Shown one piece after another: positions 42,198 through 51,070 of a stretch of DNA of 64,000 bases. This DNA is from CAVQCJ01 sp963849365 (GTDB lineage Bacteria > Actinomycetota > Actinomycetes > Prado026). A program made the position numbers and the translations under genes. The first letter of the stretch is position 1; every line of letters starts with the position of its first letter. The notes under the pieces are model-generated. The model saw only the letters and a program-made list of their open reading frames with translations, was not told where the DNA came from and did no database searches. Location: NCBI GenBank assembly GCA_963849365.1, contig CAWKHA010000003.1, forward strand, positions 434,001 through 498,000. The letters are read 5' to 3'.

Positions 42198-42704
42198 ATG
42201 GCCGGAGCGATGCGCAAGATGGGGGTCTACCTCGGCTTGGTCGAGGAGGACCAGGAGCGGTTCGAGGAGTACGACGAGTACGACGAGTACGACTCCGCGC
42301 CGCACCGCGACGCCGCACCCGAGCGGGCCGAGCAGACCCGCGCGCTGCACCCCGTCCGCGACGACCGGCCCGCACATGTGGCCGCGCCGGCCCCGCGCCC
42401 GGCCCCACGGCACGAGCCCGTCGAGTCGTACAAGATCACCACCTTGCACCCGCGCAACTACAACGACGCGCGCACCGTCGGGGAGTACTTCCGCGACGGC
42501 ACGCCGGTGATCATGAACCTGACCGACATGGAGGACTCCGACGCCAAGCGCCTCGTCGACTTCTCGGCGGGTCTGATCTTCGGCCTGCACGGGACCATCG
42601 AGCGGGTCACGGCCAAGGTGTTCCTGCTGTCACCGGCGAACGTCGTCGTCACCGCCGAGGAGAAGGCCCGGCTCGCCGAGGGCGGCTTCTTCAACCAGAG
42701 CTGA
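42198..42704 (+). CDS. sepF: SepF, FtsZ membrane-anchoring division protein
   Basis: A 168-residue protein that tethers FtsZ to the membrane. The N-terminal amphipathic helix (MAGAMRKMGVYLGLVE) is followed by an acidic/proline linker and the SepF core (~75-160), with YNDARTVGEYFRDGTPVIMNLTDM and LIFGLHGTIERVTAKVFLLS. It binds the FtsZ tail seen at the end of ftsZ. It is separated from yggS by about 90 bases that may hold a promoter. Confidence 0.95.
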   Translation: MAGAMRKMGVYLGLVEEDQERFEEYDEYDEYDSAPHRDAAPERAEQTRALHPVRDDRPAHVAAPAPRPAPRHEPVESYKITTLHPRNYNDARTVGEYFRDGTPVIMNLTDMEDSDAKRLVDFSAGLIFGLHGTIERVTAKVFLLSPANVVVTAEEKARLAEGGFFNQS

Positions 42705-42737
42705 CCGCGGCCGGGCGCAGCGACGTGGTGAGTCGGC

Positions 42738-43055
42738 ATGGCTGACGTGCGCCTGGATGTGCTCGGCACCTCCGCCGTCGGCGTGACCGTCGGGACGATC
42801 GCCTGGATCTTCCTGGTCTTCCTGATCGCCCGGTTCGTCTTCGAGTACGTGTTCCTCTTCGCCCGCGACTACACGCCCACCGGGTTCGTCCTGGTGCTCG
42901 TGGAGACCATCTACACCATCACCGACCCGCCGCTGAAGCTGCTGCGCCGGTTCATCCCGCCGCTGCGCCTGGGACAGGTCTCGCTGGACCTGTCGATGCT
43001 GGCCTTGTTCTTCCTCACGTACATCGTCATCTACATCGTGGCGCCGAAGCTCTAG
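42738..43055 (+). CDS. YggT-family membrane protein
   Basis: A 105-residue inner-membrane protein with two to three helices (VGTIAWIFLVFLIARFVFEYVF and LSMLALFFLTYIVIYIV). The typical YggT segment TDPPLKLLRRFIPPLRLG lies between them. It sits in the conserved sepF-yggT-divIVA order. Function not known; linked to osmotic and division phenotypes in the family. Confidence 0.92.
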   Translation: MADVRLDVLGTSAVGVTVGTIAWIFLVFLIARFVFEYVFLFARDYTPTGFVLVLVETIYTITDPPLKLLRRFIPPLRLGQVSLDLSMLALFFLTYIVIYIVAPKL

Positions 43056-43155
43056 GCTTCCCCTCGGCCCGTGGCTTTCGGTGACTGTGCCGGATCCCCG
43101 CGTGACCAGGTACTCCGTTCAGATCAGTCCCGATCCGACCAGCACGAGGTGCGCG

Positions 43156-43992
43156 ATGCCGTTGACCCCCGAAGACGTCCGCAACAAGCAGTTCAGCACG
43201 GTGCGCCTGCGCGAGGGCTACGACATGGACGAGGTCGACGCCTTCCTCGACGAGGTCGAGGCGGAGCTCACCCGAATGGGACGGGACAACGAGGACCTGC
43301 GGGTGCGGCTGACCGCCGCCTCCCGCCAGCCCGTGGCCGCGGCGCCCCCCGCCCAGCCCGTGGTCGCGCCGGTTCCCGCGCCGGTTGCTGCGCCTCCGCC
43401 CCCGCCGCCTCCGCCCCCGCCGCCTCCGCCGCAGCCGGTCGCCGCCGCACCGGCGCCCTCCGACAGCGCCGTGCGCATGCTCGAGCTGGCGCAGAAGACG
43501 GCCGACGAGCACGTCGCCAGGGCCAAGGCGGATGCCGACCACATCGTGTCCGAGGCCCGGCAGGAGGCCGCCCGGGTGACCGGAGACCTGCGTCGGGAGG
43601 CCGCGACGCTGGAGGCGCGGGTGGAGGAGCTGAAGGCGTTCGAGCGGGAGTACCGCACGCGGCTGCGCTCGTACCTGGAGGGCCAGCTGCACGACCTCGA
43701 CTCCCTCGGCGAGGTCTCGCCGGCACCGCCGAGGTCCGGGCAGCCGGCGGCCGCACCGGCGCCGGTCGCCGCCCCGACCCCCTCGGTCGCGCCGCCCACG
43801 CCCTCGGTCGCCCCGCCCGCGCCTGCGCCTGTTCCGGCACCCGCGCCGGCACCCGCTCCCGCACCGGTCCCGGCCACCGGGCCGACGCCGGTCCCGGCCG
43901 GGCCCCGCCCGGCCACCCCGTTCGGTCCGCCAACCACTCCGCCGGCGCCGCCCTCCGCCGAGCCGCCCAGCGGCCCGCCCGCACAGGCCTGA
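43156..43992 (+). CDS. divIVA: DivIVA/Wag31 polar growth protein
   Basis: A 278-residue coiled-coil protein that marks cell poles and directs apical wall synthesis. The N-terminal domain reads PLTPEDVRNKQFSTVRLREG and YDMDEVDAFLDEVEAEL, followed by a proline-rich linker with a run of about twelve prolines. A coiled coil follows (~110-195) and a long Pro/Ala tail. I chose ATG 43156, with CGAGGTG upstream, over the open frame from GTG 43081. The low-complexity tail may vary between strains. Confidence 0.94.
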   Translation: MPLTPEDVRNKQFSTVRLREGYDMDEVDAFLDEVEAELTRMGRDNEDLRVRLTAASRQPVAAAPPAQPVVAPVPAPVAAPPPPPPPPPPPPPQPVAAAPAPSDSAVRMLELAQKTADEHVARAKADADHIVSEARQEAARVTGDLRREAATLEARVEELKAFEREYRTRLRSYLEGQLHDLDSLGEVSPAPPRSGQPAAAPAPVAAPTPSVAPPTPSVAPPAPAPVPAPAPAPAPAPVPATGPTPVPAGPRPATPFGPPTTPPAPPSAEPPSGPPAQA

Positions 43993-44012
43993 CCTGGCCG
44001 GCGCCGCCACCA

Positions 44013-44063
44013 CGGCCGTGAGGGCCGGGAACCGGATCCGTCCGGTCCCGGCCCTCACGGCCG
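44013..44063 (+). terminator. Strong terminator after divIVA
   Basis: A perfect 18-bp stem (44013-44030 with 44046-44063) and a 15-base loop, with left arm CGGCCGTGAGGGCCGGGA. It ends the division cluster. Confidence 0.85.
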
Positions 44064-44114
44064 AAGGGGTTCGCGTTCCCGGCGCGGCGACTTCTGCCGG
44101 CCGGGTGGTCGGGG

Positions 44115-44582
44115 TTACGCGGTGCGGCGGAAGGGGTCGCGCGCAGGGGCGGACGGCATCGTGATGCGGTTGTCGTCCACGTCGATGCCGGTGAGTGCCA
44201 TGACGGCCTGCAGCATCGACAACGTGCTCTCGCCGGCCTCGAGGCCGGAATGGGTCACCATCGCCCGGTAGATCGTCACGTAGTGGCGGACCGGGGTGTC
44301 GTAGCTCCAGTCGACCGAGCCGAGGTGCATCGACTGGCCGGGGTCGTTCTCGTCCAGCCAGGGCCGGTCCCAGACCTGGATGCAGGCCGGGATCGCACTG
44401 AAGCGACCACCGTGGCAGACGTCCTGGTTCCGGGCCGCGTCGAGCATGGCCCGGCTCTCACGCTCGGCCAGGACCAGGGCCGGGCGGATGTGACTGCTCA
44501 GCGCGGGTACGGCGACCGCGTACGCCTTGAGCTTGATCCCCGTGAGCGAGGGGCCCCCAAGGGGAACGGGGTGGAGCGTCAT
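44115..44582 (-). CDS. Conserved hypothetical actinobacterial protein
   Basis: A 155-residue soluble protein from ATG 44580-44582. It has LVLAERESRAMLDAARNQD and the conserved-looking middle part RFSAIPACIQVWDRPWLDE, then VDWSYDTPVRHYVTIYRAMV. I do not recognise a function. It is convergent with the divIVA unit, separated by its terminator, and transcribed with ileS or alone. Confidence 0.75.
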   Translation of the reverse strand: MTLHPVPLGGPSLTGIKLKAYAVAVPALSSHIRPALVLAERESRAMLDAARNQDVCHGGRFSAIPACIQVWDRPWLDENDPGQSMHLGSVDWSYDTPVRHYVTIYRAMVTHSGLEAGESTLSMLQAVMALTGIDVDDNRITMPSAPARDPFRRTA

Positions 44583-44670
44583 CCAGACCTCCGGGAGAGG
44601 TTTCGCCGGTCACCGGGGGCGTCCGGGGACTCGACCTGGTCGGGATATCGGCGCCAGTGGCCGCCCGCCT

Positions 44671-47600
44671 TTAGCCCTCGACCGGTCTGAGCGCAAAGTT
44701 CAGTCCGGTTTCGGCGTCATGACCGGTCACGAACGGCGTCTCGCCTGGCTCCGCAGCGGGGCTGCCCTCCTCGAAGGACACCGCGAGCACCTCGTCCGCC
44801 ACCGCTTCGCCGTGCTCGCGCAGGGCCTGCGCGACCTCCCCGTACGCCGCCCAGCGCACCTGGATCCGGTCGGTGACCTGCAGCCCGGCCGACTTGCGCG
44901 CCTCCTGCAGCAGCCGTACGACGTCCCGGGCCAGCCCGGCCAGGCGCAGCTGCGGCGTCACCTCCAGGTCGACGGCCACGGTCTCGCCACCGTCGGTCGC
45001 GACCGCCCACCCCTGCCGGGGAGTCTCGGTGAGCACCACCTCGTCGGCGGTGAGCAGGACCGCCTCGCCGTCCACCTCGACGGTCGCCTGACCGGTGCCG
45101 CGCAGAGCCGCGGCCAGCCCACGGGGATCGGCCGCCGCGACGGCTGCGGCCACGATCGGCGTGCGCTGGCCGAACCGGCGGCCGAGCGCACGGAAGTTGC
45201 CCTTGGCCCGCACGTCGACGAGCCCGCCGCCGGCCCCCGCGCCCGAACCGGCGCCGTCCAGGTCGGCGAGCGCCTCGACCCGACCGACGTTGAGCTCTTC
45301 GGCGAGCTGGTCGCGCAGCTCGCCCGGCAGGTCCGCCCACCCCGGCGCTGCGACCAGCGCCCTGCTGAGCGGCTGGCGCGTCTTCACGCCGGACCCGGCT
45401 CTGGTGGCCCGCCCCAGCTCGACCAGCCTCCGCACGAGGGCCACCTGCCGGGCCAGCTCGTCGTCGACGAGGGATCCGTCGACCTCCGGCCATGCGGCCA
45501 GGTGCACGGACTCCGGCAGCTCGTCCGAGGTCGCCGCGAACAGGTCCTGCCAGACCCGTTCGGTGACGAACGGGGTCAGCGGCGCCATCAGCAGCGTCAC
45601 CAGGTACAGGCACTCGTGCAGGGTCGCCAGCGCCGCCGGGTCACCGGCCCAGAACCGTCGCCGGGAGCGGCGCACGTACCAGTTGGAGAGGTCGTCGACG
45701 TAGCCGGAGACGAGCCGTCCGGCCCGCTGGGTGTCGAACTCCTCCATCGCCGCGTCGACCTCCAGGACCACGCGGTGCCCTTCGGACAGCGCCCACCGGT
45801 CAAGGGCCGGCCGGTCACCCACCGCGGGCGCCGCAGCCGTCGCGGGCTCCCAGCCGCCGGCGCGGGCGTACAGCGACTGGAACGAGACGGTGCTCCAGTA
45901 GGTGAGGAGGGTCTTGCGGACGACTTCCTGGATCGTGCTGTTCCCGACCCGCCTGGACTGCCACGGCGAGCCGCTCGCCGCCATGAACCACCGCACCGCG
46001 TCGGCCCCGTGCGCGTCCATGAGCGGGATCGGCTCGAGCACGTTGCCCAGGTGCTTGGACATCTTGCGGCCCTCCTCGTCGAGGATGTGGCCGAGGCAGA
46101 CGCACGTCTCGTACGAGGACCGGTCGAACACCAGCGTGCCGACCGCCATCAGCGTGTAGAACCAGCCCCGCGTCTGGTCGATGGCCTCGCAGATGAACTG
46201 GGCCGGGTAGGACGCCTCGAACTGCTCGACGCCGGCGTGCGGGTACCCCCACTGGGCGAACGGCATCGCGCCGGAGTCGTACCAGCCGTCGATCACCTCA
46301 GGGACGCGGCGTGCCTGCTGGCCGCACTCGGGGCAGGCCAGGACGACCTCGTCCACGTAGGGACGGTGCGGGTCCAGGTCGGACAGGTCGTGGCCGGCGA
46401 GCGCGCCGAGCTCGGCGAGTGACCCGACCACGGTCAGGTGCCCGGACTCGCAGTGCCAGATCGGCAGCGGCGTTCCCCAGTACCGGTTCCGGGAGAGCGC
46501 CCAGTCGATGTTGTTCTTCAGCCAGTCGCCATACCGGCCCGTCTTGATCGTGGGCGGGATCCAGTTGGTGCGCTCGTTCTCCTCGAGCAGCCGCTCTTTG
46601 ATCGCGGTGGTGCGGATGTACCAGGACAGCTGCGCGTAGTACAGCAGCGGGGTGTGGCAGCGCCAGCAGTGCGGGTAGCTGTGCTCGTAGGGCACGTGCC
46701 GGTAGAGCAGCCCGCGGACCCGCAGGTCCTCGACCAGGTCGGCGTCCGCCTTCTTGAAGAACTGGCCGCCCACCAGCGGCACGTCGGCCTCGAAGTGGCC
46801 GTCCGCGGTGATCGGGTTGACCACCGGCAGCTGGTAGCGGCGGCACACGGCGAGGTCGTCCGCGCCGAACGCGGGGGACTGGTGCACCAGCCCGGTCCCG
46901 TCCTCGACGGTGACGTAGTCGCCCAGCACGACGAAGTGCGCGTCCGGGATCGGCACCAGGTCGAACGGGGGCGCGTAGGGCGTGAGCTCGAGGTCGCGGC
47001 CGGTGTACCGCACGAGGATCTCGACGTCGCTGCCGAGCACGTCGCGCAGCAGCGGCTCGGCCACCACCAGCACCTCGCCCTCGGCGGTCCGGGCCGCGAC
47101 GTAGGTGGTGTCCGGGTTCACCGCGACCGCGGTGTTCGAGACCAGCGTCCACGGCGTCGTCGTCCAGACGAGCAGCGTCGCGCCCAGGTTGGCCAGCGGC
47201 CCGCCGGTGACCGGGAAGCGGACGTACACGGAGGGGTCCACCACGGTCTCGTAGCCCTGGGCGAGCTCGTGGTCGGACAGCGTGGTGCCGCAGCGGGGGC
47301 AGTACGGCGCGACCCGGTGGTCCTGGACCAGCAGTCCCTTGGCGTGGATCTGCTTGAGCGACCACCACACGCTCTGGATGTACGCCGGGTCCATGGTCCG
47401 GTAGGCCTGGGACATGTCGACCCAGTAGCCCATCCGCTCGGTCATCGCCTCGAACGCGTCCACGTGCCGTTCGACCGAGGCCCGGCAGCGGGCGTTGAAC
47501 TCGGCGATGCCGTACGCCTCGATGTCCTGCTTGCCGCGGAAGCCCAGCTCGCGCTCGACGGCGAGCTCCACCGGCAGGCCGTGGCAGTCCCAGCCGGCCT

Positions 47601-47844
47601 TGCGCGGGACGTACCGCCCCTTCATGGTCTGGAACCGGGGGAAGACGTCCTTGAAGACCCGCGCCTCGACGTGGTGGGTCCCCGGCATGCCGTTGGCGGT
47701 CGGGGGGCCCTCGTAGAAGATCCAGGGCGCGCCGGCGCGGGTCCGCTCGACCGACTGGGCGAAGATGTCGCGCTCGCGCCAGAAGGCGAGTACGTCGTGC
47801 TCCATCGCTGGCAGGTCGACCTGGGGGGGCACCGGGCGGTACAT
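44671..47844 (-). CDS. ileS: Isoleucyl-tRNA synthetase, class I, eukaryotic-like (type 2) form
   Basis: A 1057-residue enzyme that charges tRNA-Ile. The HIGH-like motif is in GPPTANGMPGTHHVEARVFK and the KMSK loop in GRKMSKHLGN. The CP1 editing domain and anticodon-binding domain follow. The GTHH form of the HIGH motif and the length match the type 2 IleRS common in actinobacteria, which is often less sensitive to mupirocin. The start is ATG 47842-47844 with GGAGG at 47850-47854. The frame stays open far upstream by chance. Controlled by a T-box leader. Confidence 0.97.
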   Translation of the reverse strand: MYRPVPPQVDLPAMEHDVLAFWRERDIFAQSVERTRAGAPWIFYEGPPTANGMPGTHHVEARVFKDVFPRFQTMKGRYVPRKAGWDCHGLPVELAVERELGFRGKQDIEAYGIAEFNARCRASVERHVDAFEAMTERMGYWVDMSQAYRTMDPAYIQSVWWSLKQIHAKGLLVQDHRVAPYCPRCGTTLSDHELAQGYETVVDPSVYVRFPVTGGPLANLGATLLVWTTTPWTLVSNTAVAVNPDTTYVAARTAEGEVLVVAEPLLRDVLGSDVEILVRYTGRDLELTPYAPPFDLVPIPDAHFVVLGDYVTVEDGTGLVHQSPAFGADDLAVCRRYQLPVVNPITADGHFEADVPLVGGQFFKKADADLVEDLRVRGLLYRHVPYEHSYPHCWRCHTPLLYYAQLSWYIRTTAIKERLLEENERTNWIPPTIKTGRYGDWLKNNIDWALSRNRYWGTPLPIWHCESGHLTVVGSLAELGALAGHDLSDLDPHRPYVDEVVLACPECGQQARRVPEVIDGWYDSGAMPFAQWGYPHAGVEQFEASYPAQFICEAIDQTRGWFYTLMAVGTLVFDRSSYETCVCLGHILDEEGRKMSKHLGNVLEPIPLMDAHGADAVRWFMAASGSPWQSRRVGNSTIQEVVRKTLLTYWSTVSFQSLYARAGGWEPATAAAPAVGDRPALDRWALSEGHRVVLEVDAAMEEFDTQRAGRLVSGYVDDLSNWYVRRSRRRFWAGDPAALATLHECLYLVTLLMAPLTPFVTERVWQDLFAATSDELPESVHLAAWPEVDGSLVDDELARQVALVRRLVELGRATRAGSGVKTRQPLSRALVAAPGWADLPGELRDQLAEELNVGRVEALADLDGAGSGAGAGGGLVDVRAKGNFRALGRRFGQRTPIVAAAVAAADPRGLAAALRGTGQATVEVDGEAVLLTADEVVLTETPRQGWAVATDGGETVAVDLEVTPQLRLAGLARDVVRLLQEARKSAGLQVTDRIQVRWAAYGEVAQALREHGEAVADEVLAVSFEEGSPAAEPGETPFVTGHDAETGLNFALRPVEG

Positions 47845-48135
47845 CGGATCCTCCGTCGCGGACGTGCGGCCCGCCGTGGCTGGCGGGCGCGGCCGACAGA
47901 GGGACGAGACGCCGGTCGCCCGGATCCCGCGGTACCACCCTCCTTGACCCGGCGTAGCCGGGCCCGCTCTGCTCGGTGCTCGTCCGGCCGGGTCTACTCC
48001 ACCCGCCCAGGCGGGTGTTTCTTCCGGCGGCTCCGGGTGATCTTCACCCCGCGCACGCCCCCGGGCTCGCACCGTCCCCGGGTCGCTGGAGGCTGCGTTC
48101 GGGACTACTCGTCCCTTCGACGCCTTCTCGGACCC
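47845..48135 (-). promoter_or_regulatory. T-box riboswitch leader of ileS
   Basis: The diagnostic T-box sequence TGGTACCGCGG lies at 47927-47937 (minus strand) within GAGGGTGGTACCGCGGGATC. Upstream, GTGAAGATCACCC places an AUC (Ile) codon at 48039-48041 as the likely specifier. Between the T-box and the Shine-Dalgarno (47850-47854) is a GC hairpin, GCCCGCC/GGCGGGC (47869-47875, 47882-47888), without a U-run. That suggests control of translation rather than termination. Uncharged tRNA-Ile would switch ileS on. Confidence 0.9.
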
Positions 48136-48140
48136 GGCCG

Positions 48141-48146
48141 AGTCTA
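48141..48146 (-). promoter_or_regulatory. -10 element of ileS T-box promoter
   Basis: TAGACT on the minus strand, a few bases before the start of the predicted leader RNA. The -35 region would fall within the 58-base tandem repeat. Confidence 0.5.
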
Positions 48147-48151
48147 GTCGG

Positions 48152-48285
48152 AGTGGCGAGGCGAGGAGCCGGTGTGTGGCGACGACCCGAGCGCGACCAT
48201 GGATACCGCAGTGGCGAGGCGAGGAGCCGGTGTGTGGCGACGACCCGAGCGCGACCAGTGATACCGCAGTGGCGAGGCGAGGGAA
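48152..48285. repeat. 58-base tandem repeat (2.3 copies) at the ileS promoter
   Basis: Units start at 48152, 48210 and 48268 (partial), each beginning AGTGGCGAGGCGAGG. The first two differ only at a few bases (ATGG versus GTGA near the end). No coding frame explains the period. Lies between the divergent ileS and dksA-like genes. Confidence 0.9.
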
Positions 48286-48478
48286 TGCGGCCCGCGGCCC
48301 GGCGGTTGAGATGGGGTCTCGGCGCCTGGCGGGGTACCCGGAAGTGAGCGGAGCGTAACCGGACGGCGTGGTGGATTGCCCCGTGCCTGGTGCGGACCTA
48401 AGGTTCCGTGACGATCTGTGACCTTGATCAACTGTTCTTCCGGGTACGCGACTGCGACAGCGTGAGGGGGCCGTCACC
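48286..48478. other. Promoter region of the dksA-like gene
   Basis: About 190 bases between the tandem repeat and the next gene. No gene seen. A purine-rich Shine-Dalgarno GTGAGGGGG ends about ten bases before ATG 48479. Confidence 0.5.
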
Positions 48479-49459
48479 ATGGCCGACACCGGACGGGGGG
48501 TCGGAGGGCGGTTGCGTCGCGTTCTGGCGGGGGCGGTCCGACCGGCCGCAGCGTCGGCCCGGAGGGCGACGGCCAGGGCCACGGTGAAGCCGGCCGCCGC
48601 GAAGCCGGCGAACGCCAAGCCGGTGGCGGCGAAGAAGGCTCCGGCCGCCAAGAAGAGCGCCCCCGTGAAGGCCGCTCCACCGGCCCGGAAGGCGCCCGCG
48701 GCGAAGAAGGCCCCGGCCGGCAAGGCCGTCCCCGCCAAGAAGGCTGCCGCTGTCAAGAAGGCGGCTCCGGCGAAGAAGGCAGCCCCGGCCAAGAAGGCGC
48801 CTGTGGCGAAAGGCCCGGTGCCGACCAAGAAGGCCGCCCCGGCCAAGGCTCCGGCCCCCGCGAAGCGAGCGGCTCCGCCCAAGAAGGCTCCTGCGACCCC
48901 GAAGGCCGCGCCCGCCGCCAAGGCGGCTGCGACCAAGGCCGTCCCCGTCAAGGCTGCCCCGGTCAAGGCTGCCCCGGACAAGGCTGCCCCGGTCAAGGCC
49001 GCCCCGGTGAAGGCCGCGGCCGTCAAAGCGACGCCGGCGAAGGCAGCGCCGGCGAAGGCAGCGCCGGCCAAGCTTGCCGTCCGCGCGGACGAACGTCCCT
49101 GGACCGCCGCCGAGCTGGCGCAAGTCCGGGCGCAGCTCATGGAGGAGGCCTCCCGCCTGCGCGCGGAGATCACCGCGGCCGAGGAGGGCATCGCCGACCT
49201 GCTGCGCGACTCCGGCGACGGGGCCGGCGACGACCAGGCCGACGCGGGCACCAAGACGTTCGAGCGCGAGCACGAGATGTCCCTGGCCAACAACAGCCGG
49301 GGGCTGCTCATGCAGGCCGAGCGCGCACTGCGCCGGATCGAGGACGGCACGTACGGCGTCTGCGAGTCCTGCGGCAGCCCGATCGGCAAGGCGCGCCTGC
49401 AGGCCTTCCCCCGTGCGACCCTGTGTGTGTCATGCAAACAGAAGGAAGAGCGCCGCTGA
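48479..49459 (+). CDS. DksA/TraR zinc-finger protein with histone-H1-like lysine/alanine-rich N-terminal region
   Basis: A 326-residue protein. Residues ~20-205 are almost entirely Lys, Ala and Pro in repeats such as KKAAPAKKAPVAK, like histone H1 tails. A helical segment (WTAAELAQVRAQLMEEASRL) and a C4 zinc finger follow, with Cys295, 298, 316 and 319 in CESCG...CVSC. The C-terminal part resembles DksA/TraR-type proteins that act on RNA polymerase; the tail should bind DNA. Start ATG 48479. Overlaps lspA. Codon repeats in the tail may vary in copy number. Confidence 0.88.
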   Translation: MADTGRGVGGRLRRVLAGAVRPAAASARRATARATVKPAAAKPANAKPVAAKKAPAAKKSAPVKAAPPARKAPAAKKAPAGKAVPAKKAAAVKKAAPAKKAAPAKKAPVAKGPVPTKKAAPAKAPAPAKRAAPPKKAPATPKAAPAAKAAATKAVPVKAAPVKAAPDKAAPVKAAPVKAAAVKATPAKAAPAKAAPAKLAVRADERPWTAAELAQVRAQLMEEASRLRAEITAAEEGIADLLRDSGDGAGDDQADAGTKTFEREHEMSLANNSRGLLMQAERALRRIEDGTYGVCESCGSPIGKARLQAFPRATLCVSCKQKEERR

Positions 49460-50037
49460 GCGGCGACGAGCCGGCAGCCCAGCCCGTCACCGAGCCCACC
49501 CGAGCGCCCCAGGACGGCCCGCAGCCGGCCCTTGAGCACGCCCGCGGTCCGCGCGTGGCGCTGCTGCTGGCCGTCGCGACCCTGGTGGTGGCCGTGGACC
49601 AGATCAGCAAGGCCATCGTGGTGGCGCTGCTGGCCGACCACGCGCCCGTCCAGCTGCTCGGCGGGCTGCTCACCCTCGACTACACCCGCAACCCCGGCGC
49701 CGCGTTCAGCATGGGCACCGGGTTCACGTTCGTGTTCACCGCTGTCGCGATCGGGGTCGTCGTCGTCATCTTGCGGACGGCCCGGCGGCTGTACTCGGTC
49801 GCCTGGGCCGTGGCCCTGGGCGCGCTCCTGGGAGGGGCGCTGGGGAACCTGGTGGACCGGCTCACCCGTGACCCCGGCGTCGGGCGCGGTCACGTCGTCG
49901 ACTGGATCGAGCTGCCGCACTACCCCGTCTTCAACCTGGCCGACGCCGCCATCTGCTGTGCGGCGGTCGGGATGGTGCTGCTCACCTTCCGCGGGCGCGA
50001 CCTGGACGGGACCCGGCACCACCGGTCCGATGCCTGA
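49432..50037 (+). CDS. lspA: Lipoprotein signal peptidase LspA
   Basis: A 201-residue integral membrane aspartyl protease that removes the signal peptide from prolipoproteins. It has four helices, TRNPGAAFSMG (first catalytic Asp nearby at LTLDYTRN) and NLADAAICC (second). ATG 49432 lies within the end of the dksA-like gene; GTG 49423 is an alternative. A hydrophilic N-terminal tail of about 35 residues precedes the first helix. Confidence 0.93.
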   Translation: MQTEGRAPLSGDEPAAQPVTEPTRAPQDGPQPALEHARGPRVALLLAVATLVVAVDQISKAIVVALLADHAPVQLLGGLLTLDYTRNPGAAFSMGTGFTFVFTAVAIGVVVVILRTARRLYSVAWAVALGALLGGALGNLVDRLTRDPGVGRGHVVDWIELPHYPVFNLADAAICCAAVGMVLLTFRGRDLDGTRHHRSDA

Positions 50038-50956
50038 GCAGCGCTCGCTGCCGGTCCCCGACGGTCTGGAGGGCGAGCGGCTGGACGCCGCGCTGGCCCG
50101 GATGTTCGGCCTGTCCAGGACCAAGGCGGCCGACCTCGCGGCGGCCGGTGCGGTACGGCTGGACGGGGTGCCGGCGGGCAAGTCCGAGCGGCTGCACGCG
50201 GGCAGCTGGCTCGAGGTCGAGCTACCGGACGGGCCCGTCGCCGCGGCGGCCGTCGAGCCCGAGCTCGTCGCCGGCCTGCGGGTGGTCTACGACGACGACG
50301 ACATCGTGGTGGTGGACAAGCCGGTCGGGGTCGCCGCCCACCCGAGCCCGGGCTGGACCGGACCCACGGTCGTCGCCGGGCTGGCGGCCGCCGGCTACCG
50401 GGTCTCCACCGACGGCGCGGCCGAACGGCAGGGCGTCGTGCAGCGGCTGGACGTCGGCACCAGCGGGCTCATGGTCGTGGCCAAGTCCGAGCGGGCTTAC
50501 TCCGCACTGAAGCGGGCCTTCCGGGAGCGCACCGTCGACAAGCGCTACCACGCCCTGGTCCAGGGCCATCCGGACCCCAGCACTGGCACCATCGACGCGC
50601 CGATCGACCGGCACCCCACGCACGACTACAAGTGGGCCGTCGTCGCGGGGGGCCGCCCGAGCGTGACCCACTACGAGACGCTCGAGGCGATGCGGGCGGC
50701 CAGCCTGCTCGAGGTGCGCCTGGAGACCGGCCGGACCCACCAGATCCGCGTGCACATGGCTGCGCTGCGCCACCCCTGCGTCGGTGACCTGACGTACGGG
50801 GCCGACCCCGCGCTCGCCCGGCGCGCGGGCTTGAGCCGCCAGTGGCTGCATGCGGTCCGGCTCGGCTTCGAGCACCCCGCCGACGGCCGGCGGGTCGAGT
50901 TCTCCTCGGACTATCCGGCCGACCTGGCGCAGGCGCTGGACCGCGTCAGAGGCTGA
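50030..50956 (+). CDS. rluD: RluD-family 23S rRNA pseudouridine synthase
   Basis: A 308-residue pseudouridine synthase of the RluA/RluD family. It has an N-terminal S4 domain (LDAALARMFGLSRTKAADLAAAG), the catalytic motif QRLDVGTSGLMVVAK with Asp, and HQIRVHMAALRHPCVGD. ATG 50030 overlaps lspA by 8 bases. The lspA-rluD order is common in Gram-positives. Exact rRNA target not determined. Confidence 0.92.
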   Translation: MPEQRSLPVPDGLEGERLDAALARMFGLSRTKAADLAAAGAVRLDGVPAGKSERLHAGSWLEVELPDGPVAAAAVEPELVAGLRVVYDDDDIVVVDKPVGVAAHPSPGWTGPTVVAGLAAAGYRVSTDGAAERQGVVQRLDVGTSGLMVVAKSERAYSALKRAFRERTVDKRYHALVQGHPDPSTGTIDAPIDRHPTHDYKWAVVAGGRPSVTHYETLEAMRAASLLEVRLETGRTHQIRVHMAALRHPCVGDLTYGADPALARRAGLSRQWLHAVRLGFEHPADGRRVEFSSDYPADLAQALDRVRG

Positions 50957-51011
50957 CGGTCAGGGTCGCGACCCCGCCCCCCGAGTCCCGGCCCTCGGCC
51001 CCCTCCGGCTG

Positions 51012-51070
51012 TCGATCTTGAGCTCTCGACCGCCTCTTCGGCGTGTCGTCGGCGTGTCGCTCAAGATCGA
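51012..51070. repeat. Dispersed palindromic element, copy A
   Basis: Arms TCGATCTTGAG (51012-51022) and CTCAAGATCGA (51060-51070) are perfect complements. The loop carries GGCGTGTCG motifs. A related sequence in the opposite orientation lies at 63322-63381. Confidence 0.85.

Noticed and set aside
47845..50181. Upstream extension of the ileS frame on the minus strand
   Set aside because: It runs antisense to lspA and the dksA-like gene and across the T-box; the true start is the ATG at 47844 behind a Shine-Dalgarno.
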